From: Robiginitomaculum sp.
GTDB taxonomy: Bacteria > Pseudomonadota > Alphaproteobacteria > Caulobacterales > Maricaulaceae
Reading direction: 5' to 3'
Assembly (NCBI GenBank): GCA_021776675.1
Contig: JAJFFM010000214.1
Location: 1-34,000 of the forward strand
Length of the DNA: 34,000 nucleotides
Shown here: positions 8,052-17,289 of the stretch, in pieces
Numbering within the stretch: the stretch's first letter is position 1
Layout of the letters: every line of letters starts with the position of its first letter
Notes under the pieces: generated by a model
Databases searched by the model: none
What the model was told of the DNA's origin: nothing
What the model saw: the letters and a program-made list of their open reading frames with translations, nothing else
Program-made: the position numbers and the translations under genes

Positions 8052-9434
8052 ATGACGGAATCGCCCACAAGAGTAAACATGAACAATCCGACTACAAATG
8101 CACCCAGTAATGCTCACGAATACTCGGTCTCTGAACTGGCATTTTCTCTCAAACGCACAGTCGAGGAAACCTATGGCCGCGTGCGGGTGCGCGGTGAACT
8201 TGGCCGCGTGGTTATCGCCAAGTCCGGCCATATGTATGTGGACGTCAAAGACGACAAAGCGGTCATCGCCTCTATCATGTGGAAGGGCTCGGTTTCGCGC
8301 CTACCCGTGCGCCCCGAAGAAGGCATGGAGGTCATTGTCGAGGGCAAATTGACCACCTATCCCGGCCGCTCACAATATCAATTGGTCATAGACAGGTTAG
8401 AGCCCGCAGGCGTCGGCGCGCTCATGGCCATGCTGGAAAAGCGCAAGAAAATGTTGGCCGCGGAAGGTCTGTTCGAGGACCATCATAAACAAGAACTCCC
8501 ATATCTGCCTAGGACCATCGGCGTCATCACATCACCAACAGGTGCCGTTATCCGCGATATTTTACACAGGCTTGAAGACCGTTTCCCGGTGCGTGTTTTG
8601 GTCTGGCCCGTATTGGTACAAGGAGACGCGGCGGCGGCGCAAATATCTGCGGCCATTACCGGATTTAATCATTACGGCGAAACTGCGGACTTACCACGCC
8701 CGGATGTGCTGATTGTGGCGCGGGGCGGCGGTTCTATCGAAGACTTGTGGTGTTTTAACGAAGAAAATGTTGTCCGCGCGGCCTTTGCATCTGACATCCC
8801 TATTATTTCTGCGGTTGGGCATGAAACCGACTGGACGCTCATCGATTATGTAGCGGATGAGCGCGCACCGACACCTACGGGCGCGGCGGAGATCGCTGTG
8901 CCTGTGCGCGCGGAACTTATTGATACGGTGGATGATTACGGCTTGCGTTTGAAACGTGGTTTAAACCGAACCGTCGAGAGCAAGAAGCTAAGTTTTGCAG
9001 CGGCGAGATTGCCGAAACTCGATGCTGTGCTTTCTAACCCTCGGCAACGGTTTGATTTGGCGGCCGCCCGTTTGCGACCAGACGCCTTGGTGCGCGATAT
9101 CGCCCGCAAAAGCGAGAGCGTTGAAAATGCAAGCCGCGAGGCGGTGCGCTCTATGGGCAGGTATTTGCAAAAATCCCGCGACACGTTAATGGGCGCAGGC
9201 AAGTTGCTGGACGCCTACTCCTATCAAGGTGTGCTGGAGCGAGGGTATGCTTTGGTCAGTGATGTGGACGGCAAAGTCGTGCGTAAGGGCAAGCCGCTAA
9301 CATCTGGTCAAGCCGTCAACTTAACATTTAGTGACGGTAAACGCGGTGCGGTGATTGACGGAAAACCTGCCGTTCAAAGACGTAAAAAGAAACCAATACA
9401 ACCAACTGAGAAAATACAGGGTGACCTCTTTTGA
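8052..9434 (+). CDS. xseA: Exodeoxyribonuclease VII large subunit
   Basis: The product has about 460 residues. An N-terminal OB fold begins with YSVSELAFSLKRTVEE and contains VRGELGRVVIAKSGHMYVD. The catalytic region follows with IGVITSPTGAVIRDILHRL, then RGGGSIEDLWCFNEE and SAVGHETDWTLIDYVADERA, which are the signatures of XseA. The enzyme degrades single-stranded DNA with the small subunit XseB; no xseB is in the window. Start choice is uncertain: ATG 8052 and ATG 8079 are both in frame, a TTG lies at 8043, and no strong Shine-Dalgarno site distinguishes them. The basic tail RRKKKPIQP before QGDLF is usual for alphaproteobacterial XseA. Confidence 0.95.
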   Translation: MTESPTRVNMNNPTTNAPSNAHEYSVSELAFSLKRTVEETYGRVRVRGELGRVVIAKSGHMYVDVKDDKAVIASIMWKGSVSRLPVRPEEGMEVIVEGKLTTYPGRSQYQLVIDRLEPAGVGALMAMLEKRKKMLAAEGLFEDHHKQELPYLPRTIGVITSPTGAVIRDILHRLEDRFPVRVLVWPVLVQGDAAAAQISAAITGFNHYGETADLPRPDVLIVARGGGSIEDLWCFNEENVVRAAFASDIPIISAVGHETDWTLIDYVADERAPTPTGAAEIAVPVRAELIDTVDDYGLRLKRGLNRTVESKKLSFAAARLPKLDAVLSNPRQRFDLAAARLRPDALVRDIARKSESVENASREAVRSMGRYLQKSRDTLMGAGKLLDAYSYQGVLERGYALVSDVDGKVVRKGKPLTSGQAVNLTFSDGKRGAVIDGKPAVQRRKKKPIQPTEKIQGDLF

Positions 9435-9495
9435 TTTAACTATTTCTAGTGTAGCATGACCATAATTTAGAAAGCCTATTGTTTAGAGAGCAAGT

Positions 9496-9705
9496 ATGTT
9501 AAACTTTACCCAAGCCAACCGTGAAGCTAAACTTAGCTATGGTTCATCCGATTACCTTATTTTGGAATCCGGAAGCTATGTCCTGTGCGCCGTCACAGAA
9601 ACCCGCATATCACTCGAAGAACTTAAATACTGGAGCGAAGATTTACAAGAAGCCTATGTAGACGCCGTGGCAAGTTTGAAACGCTGGCAAGAGAGCCAGT
9701 CTTGA
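9496..9705 (+). CDS. DUF2093 domain protein
   Basis: The 69-residue protein has the DUF2093 pattern: AKLSYGSSDYLILESGSYV, a CAVT motif, then ISLEELKYWSEDLQEAYVDA. It has no signal peptide. DUF2093 genes lie directly downstream of xseA in many alphaproteobacteria, as here. The function is unknown. The gene overlaps the next one by three bases in the sequence TTGA. Confidence 0.88.
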   Translation: MLNFTQANREAKLSYGSSDYLILESGSYVLCAVTETRISLEELKYWSEDLQEAYVDAVASLKRWQESQS

Positions 9706-10616
9706 GGATAGGTTTTAAGATATTTGCATCCATATTTTGCACACTCATTTTGCCCGCCTACGGTCAAGCCGAGAGCGAAGCACAAATAACATCTCATAGA
9801 GATTTTCCATCCATAGGACGAGATATGGGAGGGCTCTTATCACCCATAAAATGCGAGGGCATTTATGAACAAGGCGGGACGGCTCTTTGTACCACAATGC
9901 CAGGCGCGCATCTAACTCTTGGTGATATTGCATTGCGCGCTGATGAGAACGGTAAGTTTATCATTGGTTTTGATAGGGACGCGCCAAGACAAGAAAAAAT
10001 AACGTTTAAAATCGACGGCATAAAAATTCATGAAAAGAATCTAAATTTAGCCCCCCGCGAATATGCTATATCCCGTATTGACGGCCTGCCGCCTTCACAA
10101 GTCTCTACATTCTCCGACGCCGAACTCGTTCGTATCCGTGCCTCCTCTGCCCGTAAAAAGGTCGGCTTTGCATCGCGGGAGCAAACCCTCTGGTTTGAGG
10201 ACGGGTTTGATTATCCGCTTAAGGATTTCACCAAAACGTCGCCGTTTGGCGCACAGCGGATATTGAACGGCGAGGCCAAAAAACCTCATTACGGGGTCGA
10301 TATTGCCGCACCTGTTGGCACACCTATTTACGCGCCTGCGGACGGGGTGATTTCAATGGCGGATGATGATCTGTATTTTGAAGGCGCTATGGTGCTGATT
10401 GATCACGGCCAAGGCCTGATTTCTATGTATCTGCATATGAACGATATTGATGTGAAGCCGGGGCAAGTCGTCAAACGAGGCGAGAAAATCGGCGAAGTTG
10501 GCTCAAAAGGCCGCTCCACTGGTCCGCACTTGTGTTGGCGTTTAAAATGGCGTAATCGCCATCTCGATCCGGAACTCCTGACCCAGTGGCCAACAGAAGA
10601 ACACACACATGACTAA
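9702..10616 (+). CDS. Exported M23-family peptidase (LytM-like) with Cys at a metal-ligand position
   Basis: This 304-residue protein starts at TTG 9702, overlapping the DUF2093 stop. The start is supported by the signal peptide it creates (MRIGFKIFASIF, a hydrophobic core, then AYGQA). The C-terminal LytM domain has HYGVD (His196, Asp200), YLHMND with His245 and GPHLCW (His276, Cys278). In classical M23 enzymes the last motif is HLH and its second histidine binds zinc. Here that position is cysteine, which could still bind zinc or mark a changed activity; similar HLCW forms seem familiar from alphaproteobacteria. The likely role is cleaving or sensing peptidoglycan crosslinks in the periplasm. 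It overlaps the chorismate mutase gene by eight bases. Confidence 0.85.
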   Translation: MRIGFKIFASIFCTLILPAYGQAESEAQITSHRDFPSIGRDMGGLLSPIKCEGIYEQGGTALCTTMPGAHLTLGDIALRADENGKFIIGFDRDAPRQEKITFKIDGIKIHEKNLNLAPREYAISRIDGLPPSQVSTFSDAELVRIRASSARKKVGFASREQTLWFEDGFDYPLKDFTKTSPFGAQRILNGEAKKPHYGVDIAAPVGTPIYAPADGVISMADDDLYFEGAMVLIDHGQGLISMYLHMNDIDVKPGQVVKRGEKIGEVGSKGRSTGPHLCWRLKWRNRHLDPELLTQWPTEEHTHD

Positions 10617-10932
10617 ACCTGCTCCCATTATTGAAGCAAAAGACTGCATGACGATGACCGAAGTCCGTTTGGGCGTCGATGCACTTGACCGTGAACTGGT
10701 GGCTCTGATCGTCCGCCGCCAAGCCTATATGGAAGCCGCCGCGCGCATTAAAACTGACCGCGCCGCCGTTTATGACAGTGTGCGCATCGAAGACGTTGTC
10801 AGCAAGGTTAAAGCCGAAGCGGTGAAACAAGGTCTAAGCGTAGATATTGCCGAACCCGTCTGGCGCGAAATGATCAAGCAGTCCATTGCCTACGAATTTA
10901 AAGCTTGGGACAAATTGCGGGACGCTGGTTAG
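10609..10932 (+). CDS. Chorismate mutase, AroQ type
   Basis: The 107-residue all-helical protein has the AroQ pattern: CMTMTEVRLGVDALDRELVA, then LIVRRQAYMEAAARIK, then EPVWREMIKQSIAYE. The charged residues of the AroQ active site (arginine and lysine on helix 1 and helix 2, glutamate or glutamine near the end) are in the expected places. It converts chorismate to prephenate for phenylalanine and tyrosine synthesis. It is a stand-alone enzyme without a fused dehydratase or dehydrogenase. It overlaps the M23 peptidase gene by eight bases, so it is probably the last gene of the xseA transcript. Confidence 0.9.
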   Translation: MTKPAPIIEAKDCMTMTEVRLGVDALDRELVALIVRRQAYMEAAARIKTDRAAVYDSVRIEDVVSKVKAEAVKQGLSVDIAEPVWREMIKQSIAYEFKAWDKLRDAG

Positions 10933-11068
10933 CAAATTAGTACTTTCTAAAACTCATCTTTTCGTATCCATTATTCCTTTGGCCAACATTCCTACAAAGC
11001 GAAGCCAATTCCCTCTTTTCAATTGCGTATGAGGGCGTATAAACAAAACAAATCAGTTGGAGAGTATA

Positions 11069-11881
11069 ATGGTTGAACTGGCACTGCCGAAAAATTCCAA
11101 AATCGGAAAAGGCAAAGCTTGGCCCCTTTCTGCTAGTGTTGGGGCTGCTAGTGTTGGGGCAGGCAAATCCGGGCGCACAAAGACGTTTAAAGTCTACCGC
11201 TATAGTCCTGACGACGGCGAAAATCCAACATGGGACAGCTATACTGTTGATCTGGATGATTGCGGGCCAATGATCTTGGATGCTCTTCTGAAAATAAAAA
11301 ATGAAGTTGACCCAACAATAGCCTTTAGGCGTTCATGCCGCGAAGGCGTGTGCGGGTCTTGTGCCATGAATATTGGCGGGCAAAATACACTGGCTTGCAC
11401 CAAAGGTATCGACGAATTTAAAGGCGGGACGATTACTATTTCGCCTCTGCCGCATCTCCCGGTCGTGCGCGATTTGGTGCCTGACCTTTCCAACTTTTAT
11501 GCGCAATACGCAGCGATTGAACCGTGGTTACACACAACCTCGCCGACACCTGAAAAAGAATGGCGTCAAAGCGAACAAGACCGCGATAAACTGGACGGGC
11601 TTTACGAATGTATATTGTGTGCGTCTTGTTCAACGTCCTGCCCGAGCTATTGGTGGAACGGCGACAAATATCTCGGCCCTGCAGTTTTGCTACAAGCTTA
11701 CCGTTGGCTCATCGATAGCCGCGATGAAGCGACAGGTGAACGTCTCGACGAGCTGGAAGATCCATTTAGGCTCTATCGTTGTCACACCATTATGAATTGC
11801 ACCAATGTCTGCCCCAAAGGCCTAAACCCGGCCAAGGCGATTGCAGAGGTCAAAAAAATGTTGGTGGAACGGGTGATTTAG
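11069..11881 (+). CDS. sdhB: Succinate dehydrogenase iron-sulfur subunit
   Basis: This 270-residue protein starts at ATG 11069 behind TTGGAGAG. Cysteines for the [2Fe-2S] centre are at 90, 95, 98 and 110 ([11 protein letters not shown], then LAC). The [4Fe-4S] and [3Fe-4S] ligands come from [11 protein letters not shown] (181-191) and from cysteines 238, 244 and 248 ([15 protein letters not shown]). It carries electrons from SdhA to ubiquinone at the inner membrane in the TCA cycle and respiratory chain. No sdhC, sdhD or sdhA lies beside it; the upstream neighbour is chorismate mutase after a 136-base gap and the downstream gene is convergent. The N-terminus is longer than usual and includes a duplicated ASVGA unit. 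Confidence 0.96.
   Translation: MVELALPKNSKIGKGKAWPLSASVGAASVGAGKSGRTKTFKVYRYSPDDGENPTWDSYTVDLDDCGPMILDALLKIKNEVDPTIAFRRSCREGVCGSCAMNIGGQNTLACTKGIDEFKGGTITISPLPHLPVVRDLVPDLSNFYAQYAAIEPWLHTTSPTPEKEWRQSEQDRDKLDGLYECILCASCSTSCPSYWWNGDKYLGPAVLLQAYRWLIDSRDEATGERLDELEDPFRLYRCHTIMNCTNVCPKGLNPAKAIAEVKKMLVERVI
11132..11161 (+). repeat. 15-bp in-frame tandem duplication in sdhB
   Basis: GCTAGTGTTGGGGCT (11132-11146) is followed directly by GCTAGTGTTGGGGCA (11147-11161), giving ASVGA twice in the N-terminal extension before the ferredoxin domain. The single third-base change is silent. Confidence 0.9.
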
Positions 11882-11915
11882 CACGGGTCGTTTAAACCTA
11901 GATTTACGTCCAATT

Positions 11916-12710
11916 TTAAAGAGTTTCGACAATATCACGAACCGCCCCAGTGGCTTGGGCTGAGCCTTTGGGCAATGTAGAAGGGTCTATGGGCGGGCCG
12001 AATGTGAGCTCTGGTCTTGAGCCGCTTTTATTGAACAATTCATGGAACAGAGTAATATCGCGCAGTTCATTATTGAGGAGCGCAAATAAATAATACATAG
12101 CCGAATTACGAGCGTTAATGCGCAGTGGTATAATCGGCACATCGTTTTTGCGTGCCACACTAACGGCGGTCGGATTCCACGGTTTATCCTTAAGCCCGCC
12201 CCATGTCATTTTGGCCAGTACGCCCGAGGGAAATATTACCACGGCACGTTCATTATTAATCGCAGCTTTTAAAGATTTTAAAACCGCGCGGGTTTTGGCG
12301 GGCGTGCGCTTTTCGGTGACCCACTCCACCGGAATAATGATGTCCGTGCAGTTTGGCGCAACCCGCACTGCGTCGGCATTGGCCATAAACATATGGTCAC
12401 GGCGGTGGGCTTTGAGCGCATCATAAACAAATACGCCGTCTGCCAATCCCGTCGGATGATTGGAAATTATCATAACCTTGCCGCTCTCAGGTACGTGCTC
12501 TAACCCGCTTACCAAGGGCGGCAGGTTGAGCATCGCGCTGACATGGGCAAAGGCATCCCAACCGCTTAAATCTGCCATAATATCGGCCATTTTTACGGCT
12601 TTTTCATACCCCAGCGCTCTGTACAGGGTCGGACGGATAGCCCGCCAGACCTGCTGACGTTTCATCAATTTTTGTGCGCGTTCCGCGATTAACTGATCGA
12701 TTATATGCAT
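11916..12710 (-). CDS. PlsC-like 1-acylglycerol-3-phosphate acyltransferase
   Basis: The 264-residue protein has the acyltransferase motif SNHPTGLADGVF (His85, Asp91), a later VVIFPSGVLAKM that replaces the usual FPEG block, and VPIIPLRI for motif IV. The HPTGxxD form, with five residues between His and Asp, is found in OlsA/hemolysin-like acyltransferases rather than in classical PlsC (HX4D). It probably acylates lysophosphatidate or a lyso-lipid such as lyso-ornithine lipid on the inner membrane; the substrate cannot be fixed from sequence. It is the last gene of a minus-strand run with gtrA and zapE and is convergent with sdhB. Confidence 0.75.
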   Translation of the reverse strand: MHIIDQLIAERAQKLMKRQQVWRAIRPTLYRALGYEKAVKMADIMADLSGWDAFAHVSAMLNLPPLVSGLEHVPESGKVMIISNHPTGLADGVFVYDALKAHRRDHMFMANADAVRVAPNCTDIIIPVEWVTEKRTPAKTRAVLKSLKAAINNERAVVIFPSGVLAKMTWGGLKDKPWNPTAVSVARKNDVPIIPLRINARNSAMYYLFALLNNELRDITLFHELFNKSGSRPELTFGPPIDPSTLPKGSAQATGAVRDIVETL

Positions 12711-12761
12711 AACCGTATTTTGTGGATTTATGCGTAACTGTAAAGCGCAAAGAATAGGAAG

Positions 12762-13199
12762 TTAATTTTTGAACGCCCAGAACTTTAGCATCAAATATTG
12801 GGCGGTGGGCGTCAGGACGATGGCTATGAAAACGTTGAGCGCGAACGGCACAGCGTAGAGGCTGAGCAATGTTTGAAACAGCCCCACATTAATCGCGATA
12901 CCAATCAACCAGACCAAAGCGAAGCGCGGTAAAGAACGTGTGTGGCTACCATTATGTCCATTTGCATTCTTGAAGGTAAAATAATAAGAGCCAAAATAAG
13001 AAATAAATGCACCAGCAACAAAGCCTGAAAAATTACTAGGGGTCGGTGCGATTGTTAGAATATGAAATACAGTAAATGCCACCAGAGCATGGGTCATTGC
13101 CGCACAAATACCAACAACACCATAACGCAGTATTTGAGACACATTATATTTTTCAAACAGATCCACGAGGCGAGCCATATAAGGTTTTTGCAAAATCAT
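12762..13199 (-). CDS. GtrA-family membrane protein
   Basis: A polytopic protein of about 145 residues with four predicted membrane helices (starting near ILRYGVVGICAAMTHALVA, then SGFVAGAFISYFGSYYFTF, ALVWLIGIAINVGL, and LNVFIAIVLTPTAQYL) and the GtrA/DPMS-like end LKFWAFKN. GtrA proteins are thought to help move polyprenyl-linked sugars across the inner membrane for glycan modification. Start choice is uncertain: ATG 13199 is used, but GTG 13208 is in frame three codons upstream. The gene lies 45 bases after zapE and 51 bases before the plsC-like gene on the same strand. No glycosyltransferase partner is adjacent. Confidence 0.85.
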   Translation of the reverse strand: MILQKPYMARLVDLFEKYNVSQILRYGVVGICAAMTHALVAFTVFHILTIAPTPSNFSGFVAGAFISYFGSYYFTFKNANGHNGSHTRSLPRFALVWLIGIAINVGLFQTLLSLYAVPFALNVFIAIVLTPTAQYLMLKFWAFKN

Positions 13200-13244
13200 G
13201 TATCCCACTTAGCCCATAGAGATTGAAAAAACCTGAATCGTTTA

Positions 13245-14423
13245 TCAAGGATTAGTGAGTGCCAATGCATGCTCTTGACCGATATATTCGCCCGAGCGCA
13301 TTTCCGTCAGACGCGAAGCCGTGCGTTCAAATTCGAAAGCGCCGTCCCCTGCGTCGTATAATTGTTCGGGGAGTGCATCTGCCGATAAAACCAATTTGGT
13401 TTTATTTTCATACAGCGCATCAATCAAGGTGACAAAACGTTTGGCTTCATTGCGGTTATGCGGTCCCATTTTTGGTACATTTTCTAAAATCAGTGTGGTA
13501 AAGTTTTTAGCAATTTCCAGATAATCCGCCGCCCAAAGTGCACGACCACACAAATCAGAAAAGTTTGCTCGCGCTGTGCCGGACGCCGACAATAGTTTTA
13601 TCTCTCGCCCTTGCACCCGTAATGTCTGCAAGTTTGGTTTGTTCGGCTTAATCAAGCGCTGCCAAATTGCTTCAACCCCAGCATCCGCATCTGCGCCGAG
13701 CGGGCTATAATACATGGGAGCTTTTTGCAATTTTCGCAGCCGGTGATCTTCATCCCCATCAAAAGCCAATATATCTAGTTTTTGTTTCAGCAGTTCAATA
13801 AATGGTAAAAACAATTGCCGGTTAAGCCCGTCCTTATAAAGATCATCAGGGGCACGGTTTGAAGTCGCCACTACGACTACGCCCCGCGCCAACAATGCAG
13901 TGAACAAGCGGCTTAATATCATGGCATCGGTAATATCCGTGACATGGAACTCGTCGAAACATAGTAATGTGGCCTCTTCTGCTATGGCTTTGGCTGTAGG
14001 GGCTATGGGGTCATCACCTGCGCCCCACACATAATTGGGTTGACTGCGGCGTTCTTTAGGTGAGAGCTTACGCCAGTTTGCGATGCGTTTATGAATGTCT
14101 TGCATGAAGGCATGAAAATGCACACGGGATTTTCGCTTGGTGGTAGCTTGTTCAAAAAACATATCCATCAACATGGATTTCCCGCGACCGACACTGCCCC
14201 ATATATAAAGACCGTTCGGCACGCTTTTAACTTGATGGGTTCGCCCACGTAACGTCCGCTTCGGCTTATAATCTTTCAACCGCCCTAGTAAATCATCCAG
14301 CTTTTTCGCAGCTATTAATTGCTCGGCGTCTGTACGCAGCGCACCCGCTTGCACCCGTTTTAGTAGCTCCGTCTCAACCCCCACTTTGAATAGCCTCTTG
14401 TTGGGTTTCTGTAGGACGGCCAT
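13245..14423 (-). CDS. zapE: ZapE/AFG1-like cell-division ATPase
   Basis: The 392-residue AFG1-family ATPase has Walker A in YIWGSVGRGKSMLMDMFF, the VHFHAFMQDIH segment, Walker B in LLCFDEFHVTDITDAM, and an ATSNRAPDDLY sensor region, all family hallmarks. ZapE acts at the Z-ring in E. coli; the mitochondrial homologue AFG1/LACE1 supports respiratory complex turnover. In alphaproteobacteria it commonly sits close to mdh, as here, where a channel gene and a repeat intervene. A GGAAG ribosome-binding site precedes the ATG. The first 50 bases overlap the end of a possible small membrane-protein ORF in another frame. Confidence 0.93.
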   Translation of the reverse strand: MAVLQKPNKRLFKVGVETELLKRVQAGALRTDAEQLIAAKKLDDLLGRLKDYKPKRTLRGRTHQVKSVPNGLYIWGSVGRGKSMLMDMFFEQATTKRKSRVHFHAFMQDIHKRIANWRKLSPKERRSQPNYVWGAGDDPIAPTAKAIAEEATLLCFDEFHVTDITDAMILSRLFTALLARGVVVVATSNRAPDDLYKDGLNRQLFLPFIELLKQKLDILAFDGDEDHRLRKLQKAPMYYSPLGADADAGVEAIWQRLIKPNKPNLQTLRVQGREIKLLSASGTARANFSDLCGRALWAADYLEIAKNFTTLILENVPKMGPHNRNEAKRFVTLIDALYENKTKLVLSADALPEQLYDAGDGAFEFERTASRLTEMRSGEYIGQEHALALTNP

Positions 14424-14532
14424 CTTCCGTAGACTTTGGATGCACGGACAATGTGTATGAGGCCAGTGCCAACATTAAAAACGCGCTTAAAGTTAGGACA
14501 ATGAACAATCCTCGATTTTTAAAATTGTTCAT
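14374..14532 (-). CDS. Possible small single-pass membrane protein
   Basis: An ORF of 52 codons begins at ATG 14532 and ends at TGA 14374-14376, overlapping the start of zapE by 50 bases in a different frame. The product begins MNNFKNRG, followed by a hydrophobic helix (LFIVLTLSAFLMLALASYTL) and a polar tail with PKSTEDGRPTE. The basic N-terminus, single helix and short soluble tail fit a small membrane protein. The evidence is only the ORF, its membrane-protein character and its position; the ribosome-binding site is weak (AGGGA 12 bases upstream). It would be the first gene of the zapE transcript. Confidence 0.45.
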   Translation of the reverse strand: MNNFKNRGLFIVLTLSAFLMLALASYTLSVHPKSTEDGRPTETQQEAIQSGG

Positions 14533-14768
14533 TTTTGGCACTTATCCCTGCTGCTTTACCTTGGTCATTAAAACGTCATTATGTATTTTGCTTGTAGCTT
14601 ATCTCCCATAACAAGACAGCTTTTATTTAGACTATGTTCATGTTAGATTATCTAAATGTTCTCGTGGACATAGATTCGCGGTAAGTGATTTGTGGCGGAG
14701 CACTAAGTTTGGCGGGCATCTATCCGAAAGCAGATAGACGTCTAGAACTATATTTAGAGGGTTTAAAC
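14533..14768. promoter_or_regulatory. Divergent spacer and leader with several short palindromes
   Basis: This gap lies between the minus-strand zapE unit and the plus-strand channel gene. It contains a perfect dyad TTAGAT-T-ATCTAA (14643-14655), a hairpin TCTATC/GATAGA around CGAAAGCA (14719-14738) and an overlapping perfect 10-base palindrome TAGACGTCTA (14735-14744) shortly before the ribosome-binding site AGAGGG. These are candidate operator or leader structures. No clear -35/-10 pair stands out. Confidence 0.4.
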
Positions 14769-15995
14769 ATGGAACAGATTGAAAATTATATGAGTTGGAT
14801 GCCTAACTGGGCAATTGGCCCCGTACTCGCAGCTATTACTATCATAGTCGGTTATTTTATTTCAAAAATTGCAGGCTTAATTGTATCGGGTGCGATAAAC
14901 AAAACTGGGCTTGGCCGCAAAGCCAAAACCACGGGCGGCAATATAGGTAAATCATTATCCAAGGCCATATTCTGGGTGCTGTGGCTGTTCTTTATCATGC
15001 TTGGTCTATCGCGCTTTCCTGCACTTGCGGAGCCCTTAGAAGGCATACGCAGCATGCTTGATGATATTTTTGCCTATGTACCGCGTATCGTGTCAGCAGG
15101 GTTTATATTCTTCATTGGCTGGATTTTAGCCAAAATATTTCGAGAGGCTGTTACCTCTACGTTGGAAGCGGCGCAAGTTGATAGTTTAGCTTCACGTCTT
15201 GGTGCTGAAGACGATTCTAAGGATACGTCCAATACTATTGCCAAAACGGTTGGCGGTGTGGTCTTTGCCTTTGTTTTGTTCCTATTCGGTGTCACCGCAT
15301 TAGGTGTTCTTGATATCGAAAGTATCACAGGTCCGCTAACGGGTATGTTGGATCAAGTCATGAGCTATATCCCACAGCTAATATCTGCTTCGGTTGTCTT
15401 TGGTCTGTCGGTTACGATTGGTAAATTTGTAGCCAACCTAGCTCGTAACACTTTGCCTGCAATGGGTATTGATACGGCACTAAGCTCAATCGGCGAGCTA
15501 GACGGCGAAACTAGCTCTAATATTATCCCTTCAAACATCATTGCAACAATTTCCTTCATCGGCATTTCTTTGATGGGCGCAATCGCTGCTATGAACATTC
15601 TCGGCATTGACCAATTGACCGAGATATTTAATCAACTCTTGAGCCTAGGCGGTAGCATTACGCTTGGCGCTATTATTATCGGCGTCGGGTTTTTCATCGC
15701 CAATGTTATCTCACGCATTGCCACGCAGGCTATGGGTGAAGTCGTCGGAAAAATCATTAAATACGTGACCATCTTAATTGTTACATTCATGGGCTTAAGC
15801 CAAATGGGTATTGGTGATGAAATCGTAAACACCGCGTTTAAGTCCTTCGTCTGGGCAGCAGCGTTTGCGGCAGGTGTTGGTGGTGCGGTTGCATTTGGTT
15901 GGGGTGGTCATAAATGGGCTGGCTTCAAATTAGAACAATGGTTCCCGAGCAAACCTAAAGCAAAGGCTAGGCCAAAGCCGCGCGCTAAAAAGTAA
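14769..15995 (+). CDS. Mechanosensitive ion channel family protein (TM-helix repeat, CmpX-like)
   Basis: This 408-residue protein starts at ATG 14769 after AGAGGG; an in-frame start at 14685 would translate the leader. It has many hydrophobic helices and repeats the pattern YVPRIVSAGFIFFIGWILAKI and YIPQLISASVVFGLSVTIGKF, the 'conserved TM helix' repeat of CmpX-type channels. The usual cytoplasmic MscS beta domain is missing, and the C-terminus is a short basic tail (KPKAKARPKPRAKK). It probably gates ion flow under membrane tension or affects envelope stress. A palindromic repeat separates its stop from its probable terminator. Confidence 0.82.
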   Translation: MEQIENYMSWMPNWAIGPVLAAITIIVGYFISKIAGLIVSGAINKTGLGRKAKTTGGNIGKSLSKAIFWVLWLFFIMLGLSRFPALAEPLEGIRSMLDDIFAYVPRIVSAGFIFFIGWILAKIFREAVTSTLEAAQVDSLASRLGAEDDSKDTSNTIAKTVGGVVFAFVLFLFGVTALGVLDIESITGPLTGMLDQVMSYIPQLISASVVFGLSVTIGKFVANLARNTLPAMGIDTALSSIGELDGETSSNIIPSNIIATISFIGISLMGAIAAMNILGIDQLTEIFNQLLSLGGSITLGAIIIGVGFFIANVISRIATQAMGEVVGKIIKYVTILIVTFMGLSQMGIGDEIVNTAFKSFVWAAAFAAGVGGAVAFGWGGHKWAGFKLEQWFPSKPKAKARPKPRAKK

Positions 15996-16003
15996 GCTTT
16001 TTC

Positions 16004-16140
16004 CTTCCCCCATATTTATGGGGGAAGTGCCGAAGCGTAGCGAAGGCGATGGGGGAAATCCTACCAATCTTGCGCAAGACTAGAGTTTACCCCCATCGAG
16101 CGCCAAGAGGCGTCCACTTCCCCCGTAAAAACGGGGGAAG
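16004..16140. repeat. Nested palindromic repeat element, about 137 bp
   Basis: This element fills much of the 320-base gap between the channel gene and mdh. The left hairpin is CTTCCCCCAT/ATGGGGGAAG (16004-16027), the right one CTTCCCCCGT/ACGGGGGAAG (16117-16140). Between them CGATGGGGG (16047-16055) pairs with CCCCCATCG (16090-16098), so the whole unit can fold as a cruciform. The design resembles the 1835-1968 element but the sequence is a different family. An ORF at 16049-16258 is a by-product of this repeat. Confidence 0.78.
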
Positions 16141-16147
16141 GCTTTGG

Positions 16148-16188
16148 AAAAAGGTCGCCCCAAGCAAAGCAACTCGGTGGCCTTTTTT
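16148..16188 (+). terminator. Rho-independent terminator after the channel gene
   Basis: AAAAAGGTCGCC (16148-16159) pairs with GGTGGCCTTTTT (16176-16187) through 12 base pairs, two of them G-U, followed by a T run. It lies about 150 bases after the channel stop, with the palindromic element in between. The remaining 127 bases to mdh hold no gene and presumably contain the mdh promoter; I cannot identify its boxes. Confidence 0.7.
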
Positions 16189-16306
16189 GTTTTTATTATC
16201 CGTTTTTATTGTCGCATGTCACCTAACAGTTATTGCGCTTTGTTTTATACAGGCGTAAACCATTTTTATAGGCCTACCCCACGGCTAAATAAATTCACTT
16301 ACTTAG

Positions 16307-17284
<978 letters not shown>

Positions 17285-17289
17285 TCCGT

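Noticed and set aside
11882-11915. Terminator between sdhB and the plsC-like gene
   Set aside because: No stable inverted repeat can be found in this short gap.
16049-16258. ORF of 69 codons between the channel gene and mdh
   Set aside because: Its first half is the palindromic repeat and the second half the terminator and AT-rich mdh leader. It has no ribosome-binding site.
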